Assembly: GCA_029879605.1 (NCBI GenBank)
Contig: JAOUQA010000029.1
Coordinates: 1 to 11,699 of the forward strand
DNA from: Gammaproteobacteria bacterium
Lineage (GTDB): Bacteria; Pseudomonadota; Gammaproteobacteria; SZUA-229
DNA: 11,699 nt
Direction of reading: 5' to 3'
Below, in pieces: positions 6,657-11,699 of the stretch (within the stretch, counting starts at the first letter, position 1; each line of letters begins with the position of its first letter). A program made the position numbers and the translations under genes. Below the pieces are notes generated by a model. That model saw nothing but the letters and a program-made list of their open reading frames with translations, did no database searches and was not told the DNA's origin.

Positions 6657-7124
6657 TTATAAATACTGCTCCAATTCTTCCAGTGCCTGGCGGTAAACAT
6701 CGCGTTTGAAAGAAATAATCTCGTTCAGCGGCGCCCAGTAATCGATCCACTTCCAGCGATCAAACTCAGGTTTGTCGCATTCACTCAGGTTAAAGTCACT
6801 TTCACTACCGATGAGCTTCAGGTTAAACCAGATCTGTTTCTGACCAATGCAAAGAGGTTTCGAATGCCGCCGCAAAAGGTGCTCAGGAATCTGGTAGCGC
6901 AGCCAGTCACTGGTCTGCCCCGCCACTTCAACATGCCTGGGCAACAGTCCTGTTTCTTCCTGCAACTCACGATACATGGCATCAAGCGGCGACTCATTGG
7001 CCTGAATACCACCCTGTGGGAACTGCCATGCATCCTGGCCACAGCGACGAGCCCAGAACACCTTGCCTTCGGGATTACATAAGATAATCCCGACATTGGA
7101 TCTATAACCTTTTGAATCAATCAC
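6657..7124 (-). CDS. rppH: RNA pyrophosphohydrolase RppH (Nudix)
   Basis: Nudix hydrolase that converts 5'-triphosphate (or diphosphate) mRNA ends to monophosphate, exposing transcripts to RNase E decay. The 155-residue product opens with MIDSKGYRSNVGIILCN, which is very typical of RppH/NudH. It has a perfect Nudix box G-x5-E-x7-R-E-x-x-E-E-x-G-L at residues 38-60 (Gly38, Glu44, Arg52, Glu53, Glu56, Glu57, Gly59). Further family signatures are DAWQFPQGG (31-39), IGQKQIWF (93-100) and FDRWKWIDYW (121-130). It is shorter than the E. coli protein (176 residues) and close to pseudomonad versions. The start is GTG at 7124 with no clear Shine-Dalgarno. It is convergent with hemJ (3-nt gap) and divergent from the HAD phosphatase. 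Confidence 0.96.
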   Translation of the reverse strand: MIDSKGYRSNVGIILCNPEGKVFWARRCGQDAWQFPQGGIQANESPLDAMYRELQEETGLLPRHVEVAGQTSDWLRYQIPEHLLRRHSKPLCIGQKQIWFNLKLIGSESDFNLSECDKPEFDRWKWIDYWAPLNEIISFKRDVYRQALEELEQYL

Positions 7125-7366
7125 TTAAAAATACCCGTTTTATGAAATAGCCCGATTCAAGCACATCCATAAAAAATTCATTAATTACAGTGATACTAGC
7201 AGACAATACAAACTTGGAACAACGAATGCAGCCAAATGTTCCGCACAAAAAACCACTTTTATCCCGTCACTCGGACCGACTACCGCTTTAATTAACCCAG
7301 ATGGCTGGTCAGATGCACGCCAAGCCTTTACCATCCTCATTCCCTGAATATTAATCTGGAAGACTC
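7125..7366. other. Divergent rppH/HAD intergenic region (242 nt)
   Basis: It must contain the promoters of both flanking genes, but I see no pair close to consensus. A 6-bp inverted repeat GGAACA/TGTTCC (7216-7221, 7237-7242) is present. One plus-strand frame stays open from 7129 to a TGA at 7345-7347 (72 codons) without ATG; its last residues read NPDGWSDARQAFTILIP. With no start codon or Shine-Dalgarno I do not call it a gene. Confidence 0.5.
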
Positions 7367-8020
7367 ATGGCACTGGCACTTTTTGATCTTGACAACACGC
7401 TGCTCGCTGGCGACAGTGATTATCTCTGGGGCTGTTTTCTCAGCGAGAAAGGGCTGGTCGACAAGGATTTATATGAACAGGCAAACCTGCGCTTTTACGA
7501 GCAGTATAAGCAGGGTACGCTGGATATCCACGAATTCCTCAACTTCGCACTGACGCCGCTGGCCGAAAACGATTTCACCCGCCTGCAGGAGTTTCACGCT
7601 GAATTTATGGCAACATCCATCCGCGAGATCATGACCAAAACCGGACAGGCCAGAATCCGCCAGCACCGGGAACAGGGCGACTATATCGTCATCATCACCG
7701 CGACTAACAGCTTTGTTACTGGCCCAATTGCCGAGGCCTTTGGTGTCGACCACCTGATTGCCACCGAACCTGAAATTATCAATGGTCAATACACCGGCAG
7801 GGTTGCCGGTACACCGTGTTTTCAGCACGGCAAGATTACCAAACTGAATGAATGGCTGGAAATCTCCGGAAAAACTCTGGAAGGCAGTTATTTTTATAGC
7901 GACTCACACAATGACCTGCCACTGCTGGAACAGGTCTCACACCCAGTCGCGGTTGATCCCGACGATCAGCTGAAAGCCATTGCGCTGGAAAGAGGCTGGA
8001 AAATTGAGACTTTCCGCTAA
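7367..8020 (+). CDS. HAD-IB family phosphatase (SerB/histidinol-phosphatase-like)
   Basis: Cytoplasmic phosphomonoesterase of the HAD superfamily, subfamily IB, 217 residues. Motif I is FDLDNTLLAGDSD (nucleophile Asp7, acid/base Asp9), motif II is the Thr in IITATNS (Thr111), motif III is probably Lys156 in HGKITKL, and motif IV is YSDSHNDLPLL (Asp179, Asp183). A helical cap lies between about residues 14 and 90. This is the architecture of phosphoserine phosphatase and of the SerB-like HAD enzymes that serve as histidinol-phosphate phosphatase in some pseudomonads, so the substrate cannot be fixed from sequence alone. The ATG at 7367 follows GGAAG with a short 4-nt gap and starts directly before the nucleophile strand, as in relatives. 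It is adjacent to rppH, an arrangement I recall from pseudomonads, and convergent with dcd. Confidence 0.9.
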   Translation: MALALFDLDNTLLAGDSDYLWGCFLSEKGLVDKDLYEQANLRFYEQYKQGTLDIHEFLNFALTPLAENDFTRLQEFHAEFMATSIREIMTKTGQARIRQHREQGDYIVIITATNSFVTGPIAEAFGVDHLIATEPEIINGQYTGRVAGTPCFQHGKITKLNEWLEISGKTLEGSYFYSDSHNDLPLLEQVSHPVAVDPDDQLKAIALERGWKIETFR

Positions 8021-8036
8021 AATCAGGTAATCAGGT
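8021..8036. repeat. Tandem 8-bp duplication between HAD gene and dcd
   Basis: AATCAGGT occurs twice back to back (8021-8028 and 8029-8036), directly after the TAA of the HAD gene and covering the TGA stop of dcd. It looks like a small slippage duplication; no function is evident. Confidence 0.6.
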
Positions 8037-8597
8037 CTTGGGCAGCGTCACACCCTGCTGTCCCTGGTACTTGCCGCCGCGGTCTGCATAAGATGTCTCA
8101 CATACCTCGTCTGACTCGAAGAACAGCATCTGCGCGACACCTTCATTGGCGTAAATTTTTGCCGGTAGTGGCGTGGTGTTGGAGAATTCCAGTGTTACAT
8201 GGCCTTCCCACTCGGGCTCCAGCGGCGTTACATTGACGATAATACCGCAGCGAGCATAGGTCGACTTACCCAGACATACAGTCAAAACACTACGAGGGAT
8301 TTTGAAATTCTCAACCGTACGTGCCAGCGCAAAAGAATTTGGCGGAATAATACAGACATCGCCTTTAAAATCAACAAAACTGTGCTCAGAAAAGTCCTTG
8401 GGATCAACAATTGCGGAATTAATGTTGGTAAAAATCTTAAACTCATCAGCACAACGTACATCGTAGCCGTAGCTGGAGGTACCATATGAAACAATACGCT
8501 TGCCTTGCTCACAGGTCCTCACCTGACCCGCCTCAAATGGCTCAATCATGCCCTCTGCCGCCATACGGCGTATCCATTTATCAGATTTTATGCTCAT
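8031..8597 (-). CDS. dcd: dCTP deaminase Dcd
   Basis: Trimeric cytoplasmic enzyme that deaminates dCTP to dUTP, feeding dUTPase and thymidylate synthesis. It is 188 residues long, matching proteobacterial Dcd. Signatures include MSIKSDKWI at the start, SSYGYDVRC (41-49), FALARTVE (89-96), GKSTYARCGI (110-119), EGHVTLEFSNTTPLPAKIY (131-149) with catalytic Glu137, and KYQGQQG (176-182), the C-terminal loop that closes over the triphosphate. The ATG at 8597 is the normal family start. Upstream is a plausible extended -10 promoter and only a weak purine tract. It converges with the HAD gene across 10 nt. In Pseudomonas, as I recall, dcd adjoins mrp; here about 2.9 kb of AT-rich DNA separates them. 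Confidence 0.97.
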   Translation of the reverse strand: MSIKSDKWIRRMAAEGMIEPFEAGQVRTCEQGKRIVSYGTSSYGYDVRCADEFKIFTNINSAIVDPKDFSEHSFVDFKGDVCIIPPNSFALARTVENFKIPRSVLTVCLGKSTYARCGIIVNVTPLEPEWEGHVTLEFSNTTPLPAKIYANEGVAQMLFFESDEVCETSYADRGGKYQGQQGVTLPKT

Positions 8598-8635
8598 ATT
8601 GATATCTTTAACTTAGGTTATTCTGAATGTAGGGA

Positions 8636-8664
8636 ATTGTATCAGGTTATTTCCTGACTGGCAC
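8636..8664 (-). promoter_or_regulatory. Probable dcd promoter
   Basis: On the minus strand GTGCCA (8664-8659, 4/6 to the -35) is separated by 17 nt from TACAAT (8641-8636, 5/6 to the -10). The -10 is preceded by TGA, giving an extended -10 (TGn). Transcription would start about 30 nt before the dcd ATG. The spacer contains a short inverted repeat, TCAGG/CCTGA (8642-8657 region). Confidence 0.45.
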
Positions 8665-9084
8665 TTGGCAAACTTTTTTGGATATACGCTATATTTAAGA
8701 AATGGTTATCAGAGTGATAAAGAAATATAGCGGCAAATACCACCATATGTCTAGATTGATTTTTCCGATAGCAAACAATCATCCTGAATAATATAAACAA
8801 CGGCTCAAAAATGCAACAATAGCACACTCATAGAAACAAAAAGAATAATGAACTATAGTTTGCTGTTTTATCGTTAATAATTGGGCAGCCTAACACAACC
8901 TTGCGCACTCAAATGTATCACATAAAAAAGAAGGAGGCAGCTATAAAAACACCCTATTGAAGCAAGAGACACTGGCTGAATGAGAAACCATTCTAATCAA
9001 GCGCATAGCATAAGCTAAATAGTTTATGACAAACAAACCAACTCCATAGCTCAAAGCCAAGAACAACACAATGAGCACCTTGAG
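8665..9084. other. AT-rich stretch without a recognisable gene
   Basis: No convincing coding region, tRNA or mobile-element end is visible. Lines counted here are 33-37% GC. It contains a 10-bp palindrome AACTATAGTT (8851-8860). A promoter-like pair TAGAAA (8831-8836), 17 nt, TATAGT (8854-8859) is on the plus strand. A perfect Shine-Dalgarno-like AAGGAGG (8931-8937) is not followed by a usable start codon. The 12-mer at 8848-8859 differs by one base from the -10 region at 9101-9112. This may be decayed or recently acquired DNA, or a long leader of the gene at 9148. Confidence 0.5.
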
Positions 9085-9112
9085 TTGACATAAAAAATGT
9101 ATGAACTACAGT
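9085..9112 (+). promoter_or_regulatory. Sigma-70-type promoter of the large membrane-protein gene
   Basis: A perfect -35 TTGACA (9085-9090) is followed after 16 nt by TACAGT (9107-9112, 4/6). The predicted start near 9119 leaves a leader of about 28 nt with AAGGA (9135-9139) placed 8 nt before the ATG at 9148. Position and quality make it the most convincing promoter on the plus strand in this stretch. Confidence 0.6.
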
Positions 9113-9147
9113 GACTCGAACACCATTTATTATTAAGGACATATTAG

Positions 9148-11259
9148 ATGCTAAATAGATTTAAAAAAGAATTCGAGTTATTCGCTAGCATATTAGTCTT
9201 ACTTCTTTGCTATCTCATTCTTGTAGGCAATTCATTAGGCCCACAATCAGCTCTCGATACTTATTGGCATCTACAAATGGGTAGAGACTTACTTTCAAAT
9301 GGGCTCTCACCATTTATTGATCATTATAGCTTTACATTTAACGGTGAAAAAATCAGCTCACCTCCGGTTTTATTCCAAATAACTCTCGCATCACTCGTTT
9401 CAACGTACGGCGAAATACCCGGCTTTATGATTTATAAAGTATCATATGTAACCATTCTATTGCTTGGCATATTTCTATTCCTAAGACAAACAAAGACACC
9501 ATGGTTCGTCATTTGTATAATACTGCCTATCCTGACTTACTTTATTAATATGCGGTTAATAATAAGACCTGAGACCATTTCAAATATTCTTATTATCATT
9601 TGCCTTTCACTATATATTAAAGCAAGGAAAAATTTCAATAAGAAAGAACTAGCATCAATTTGCATACTACTACTCTTTTGGACGAACTATCATAGCCCTA
9701 TTTTTGGATACATTATAATTTTTGGATTATTTATAGATAGAGCCATTAACAAAATACAAACTGGTAGCGATTTATTTAGCTGGAATCAGTGGTTTTTATG
9801 GGGAAGCATTATTTTCCTAATTGGCTTTATCAACCCAACCCTGAACCATCCAGTATTAGACGCACTATTTATGACCAATGACTGGAATAAATTTTTAAGT
9901 GAATACAGCTCATCACAGCAATTTTATTCAACAAATAAAATGGTTTACCTTTTATGGATCACATCAATTTATGCAACCTGCTGGGCAGCAATAAAAAAAC
10001 ATTATGGCTTTGCCATTATCACTGTTGTATTTGCTTATAACTCATGGCTCATTATTCGACTAATCCCTACAGCGAGCCTCATAATTTTTTGCATATTAGC
10101 TTACTTACTTAGCGAGGTTAAATTCAGAGATTTCACATCAAAGATAAGTCAACCATTTCAATTTATCCTTGTAATTTTTTCAGCAAGCCTTTTCTTTTTC
10201 AGCTTAGATCAGATTTTAAACAAACCCATAGATAGGTTACTGGTGCTAAAAAATTATTCTTCACATATACAGAACATGCGTCAATTAATGAAGCATAGCT
10301 TTCCAGATCAAGCATCCGATTACCTAAAGACGTTTCATAAGGGTGGGAATATAATCAATGACTTTAATACGGGTGGTTATTTGATTTATGCACTCCCTTC
10401 CACTTTTAAGATTTTTATTGATGGACGAACCAATATTCTTTATCCAATAGAATTCTACAAACATTATATAGACACCATAACCAATGTAAGCACACTAGAA
10501 CATGATATAAACAAATACAATATACAATACGCTTTATTTAGAAACACACCAAAAGCTCAGCTTTATTTCAGTGGTACTGATGCTCTTTCAATAAATTATG
10601 CTGACGATAATTTTGTAATATTCTCAAATAAAAAGGAGATTTCTTTTCCAATATCCAGCAAATTAACACTATTCCCTATGTGCTGGAATAAAAACTTGCA
10701 CAAACAAATAGATAAAGAGATAGCACTATCTAAATCTTTGCTTTCAGACAAACAATATGAAATTAAATTTATCCTAAATCTTCTTGATAACTATTTATCG
10801 CATAATGATAAATATCAATATTTAAACGAGATAAACCATACTGATTTAACCTCAGAAAGCATAAAAAGATTAGCTTCCTACCTCGCCATCAATCAAAATA
10901 ATTATAAAAAATCCGCAGACTTCATCAAGCTTATAAAAAACAAGTCTGAAATCGATTATTTAATGATCGCTTACATATCGACAATAATTGAGGATTACCC
11001 CACATCTATCACCGCACTATCCTTGTATCTCAGTAAAAAAGAACCAATAAGCAAAGATTTAATATCTAATTATGAAAAAGTCATATTACATAAAACACTA
11101 ACTATGATTCAACAGAAGAATGCAATAGATTCTTTATCGGATTCAGTTATCAAGCAAATAGAAGAAGAATTCAAAATTGATAAAAATCTATATTATCAGT
11201 CGTTATCACCTAAATTCCCTTATCATGAAGCTTGTCGATCAATCTTTAAATCCTATTGA
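9148..11259 (+). CDS. Large polytopic GT-C-like membrane protein with soluble C-terminal part
   Basis: Not assignable to a named gene. The 703-residue product has about 10-12 hydrophobic helices between residues 9 and 352, then a long soluble tail. After helix 1 comes DTYWHLQMGRDLL...SPFIDHYSFT (residues 37-63), matching the pattern D-x-(W/Y)-W-H-L-x-x-G...P-x-x-D-x-(Y/F)-S that I associate with GT-C-type polyprenyl-phosphate-sugar transferases and related uncharacterised proteins. Other shared landmarks are RLIIRPET (136-143), GFINP (226-230) and IIRLIPTASL (302-311). Next comes NDFNTGGYLIYALP (404-417) followed by FIDGRTN (423-429), a signature I remember behind the membrane part in the same proteins. 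Residues about 520-700 look like TPR-type helical hairpins. The start has a Shine-Dalgarno (AAGGA, 8 nt) and promoter. Lines counted inside are 27-30% GC, far below the neighbours, suggesting transfer. Envelope glycan transfer is inference. Confidence 0.85.
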   Translation: MLNRFKKEFELFASILVLLLCYLILVGNSLGPQSALDTYWHLQMGRDLLSNGLSPFIDHYSFTFNGEKISSPPVLFQITLASLVSTYGEIPGFMIYKVSYVTILLLGIFLFLRQTKTPWFVICIILPILTYFINMRLIIRPETISNILIIICLSLYIKARKNFNKKELASICILLLFWTNYHSPIFGYIIIFGLFIDRAINKIQTGSDLFSWNQWFLWGSIIFLIGFINPTLNHPVLDALFMTNDWNKFLSEYSSSQQFYSTNKMVYLLWITSIYATCWAAIKKHYGFAIITVVFAYNSWLIIRLIPTASLIIFCILAYLLSEVKFRDFTSKISQPFQFILVIFSASLFFFSLDQILNKPIDRLLVLKNYSSHIQNMRQLMKHSFPDQASDYLKTFHKGGNIINDFNTGGYLIYALPSTFKIFIDGRTNILYPIEFYKHYIDTITNVSTLEHDINKYNIQYALFRNTPKAQLYFSGTDALSINYADDNFVIFSNKKEISFPISSKLTLFPMCWNKNLHKQIDKEIALSKSLLSDKQYEIKFILNLLDNYLSHNDKYQYLNEINHTDLTSESIKRLASYLAINQNNYKKSADFIKLIKNKSEIDYLMIAYISTIIEDYPTSITALSLYLSKKEPISKDLISNYEKVILHKTLTMIQQKNAIDSLSDSVIKQIEEEFKIDKNLYYQSLSPKFPYHEACRSIFKSY

Positions 11260-11411
11260 CTATTCTCTCTAATTCCTAACTTGTTCACGTTTTAATATTA
11301 AATACTCATTAGCACTGACACTGATAAGTTTGCTTTTATTTACACTTCTGATCATTAATTTTTTATAACTAATGAATTATATTTATTAATTATCACAATA
11401 AATCTAACCAC
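11260..11411. other. Very AT-rich spacer after the membrane-protein gene
   Basis: There is no gene. One counted line (11341-11400) is 15% GC. No hairpin is seen directly after the stop; the only terminator is the shared one at 11412-11440, about 150 nt downstream. Confidence 0.6.
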
Positions 11412-11440
11412 AAAAAAAGCAGCCAAAGCTGCTTTTTTTT
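11412..11440. terminator. Bidirectional intrinsic terminator between the membrane-protein gene and mrp
   Basis: A 12-bp perfect stem, A7-GCAGC (11412-11423) against GCTGC-T7 (11428-11439), closes a CAAA loop. It gives a T8 tract on the plus strand and T7 on the minus strand. It can end both the 9148-11259 transcript and mrp, which arrives from the right and stops at 11470. Confidence 0.9.
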
Positions 11441-11469
11441 ATCAATCTATAAAACCAAAAACTTTTCTA

Positions 11470-11699
11470 TTAATTGTTCTGAATAACGATATTCGGGAAT
11501 TTGGCAGAAAAATCTTTGGCTTTCAGTGACAGCTTCGCCGCAGTACGTCGTGCAATATCACGATAGATCAAACTTGCCTGGCTATTTGGATCTTGCGCGA
11601 CGCTGGGATGACCACCATCAGCATTAACACGAATATCGATATCCAGTGGCAGCGCACCGAGAAAATCAACATTGTACTGATCACACATTTTCTCACCGC
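11470..11699 (-). CDS. apbC: Mrp/ApbC iron-sulfur carrier ATPase, C-terminal part only
   Basis: P-loop NTPase of the Mrp/ApbC (Nbp35-like) family that binds and transfers Fe-S clusters. Only the last 76 complete codons lie in the window and the frame runs off the right edge. The visible segment GEKMCDQYNVDFLGALPLDIDIR, then DGGHP and SLIYRDIARRTAAKLS, is the conserved C-terminal portion of this family. The Walker motifs and the CxxC cluster ligands should lie outside the window. The stop is TAA at 11472-11470, followed by the bidirectional terminator. The first in-window ATG (11688) is internal, not the start. Composition is normal (48% GC in a counted line), marking the right boundary of the AT-rich stretch. 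Confidence 0.93.
   Translation of the reverse strand, partial: GEKMCDQYNVDFLGALPLDIDIRVNADGGHPSVAQDPNSQASLIYRDIARRTAAKLSLKAKDFSAKFPNIVIQNN

Noticed and set aside
8642..8827. Minus-strand 61-codon open frame upstream of dcd
   Set aside because: GTG start without a Shine-Dalgarno, odd Cys/His-rich composition, and it overlaps the likely dcd promoter. No family resemblance.
8665..11469. Insertion sequence, integron or prophage fragment
   Set aside because: No terminal inverted repeats, transposase, integrase, tRNA-like attachment site or direct-repeat pair was seen at the edges of the AT-rich segment.
1..11699. CRISPR array or tRNA/rRNA genes
   Set aside because: No regularly spaced repeats and no cloverleaf or rRNA-like sequence were recognised on either strand.

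Overview
The window reads as a chromosomal segment of a gammaproteobacterium. It carries MepM-type M23 endopeptidase, anmK, erpA, bactofilin, a DUF6776-type membrane protein, argC, hemJ, rppH, a HAD-IB phosphatase, dcd and the end of mrp/apbC. From memory, several of these adjacencies (M23 peptidase-anmK-erpA-bactofilin-argC-hemJ; rppH next to a HAD-IB phosphatase; dcd next to mrp) also occur in Pseudomonas-like genomes. Most of the window has moderate GC: 60-base lines I counted by hand in core genes gave about 43-63%. I cannot name a genus. The short, cyanobacterial-looking citrate synthase hints at a lineage outside the enterics, but that is inference.

Layout. Bases 2-2193 (+) hold the 3' part of the M23 peptidase gene followed by anmK, so peptidoglycan cleavage sits beside anhydro-sugar recycling. 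Their transcript meets a citrate synthase gene (2190-3344, -) with overlapping stop codons. Next is a terminator hairpin (3410-3433, -), erpA (-) with a near-perfect IscR type 1 site over its promoter, and then a compact minus-strand run argC > DUF6776 > bactofilin (6117 down to 3900). That run shows a 1-nt stop/start overlap and a Shine-Dalgarno sequence embedded in the upstream gene. hemJ (+) is divergent from argC and convergent with rppH (-). The HAD phosphatase (+) is divergent from rppH and convergent with dcd (-).

Bases about 8665-11411 are different. They form an AT-rich stretch (about 27-30% GC in lines counted inside the gene, as low as 15% after it) between dcd and mrp. It contains one large gene (9148-11259, +) with its own promoter and Shine-Dalgarno sequence. 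The product is a 703-residue multi-spanning membrane protein with the hallmarks of a GT-C-type glycosyltransferase-like family and an unusual C-terminal soluble part. A bidirectional terminator (11412-11440) separates it from mrp. I read this as a one-gene accessory insertion in an otherwise core neighbourhood and as the most novel item here.

Functionally the core part combines envelope metabolism (M23 peptidase, AnmK, bactofilin, DUF6776), Fe-S cluster delivery (ErpA, Mrp), haem synthesis (HemJ), central metabolism (citrate synthase, ArgC), RNA decay (RppH) and nucleotide supply (Dcd). I see no transposase, integrase, CRISPR array, tRNA or rRNA.
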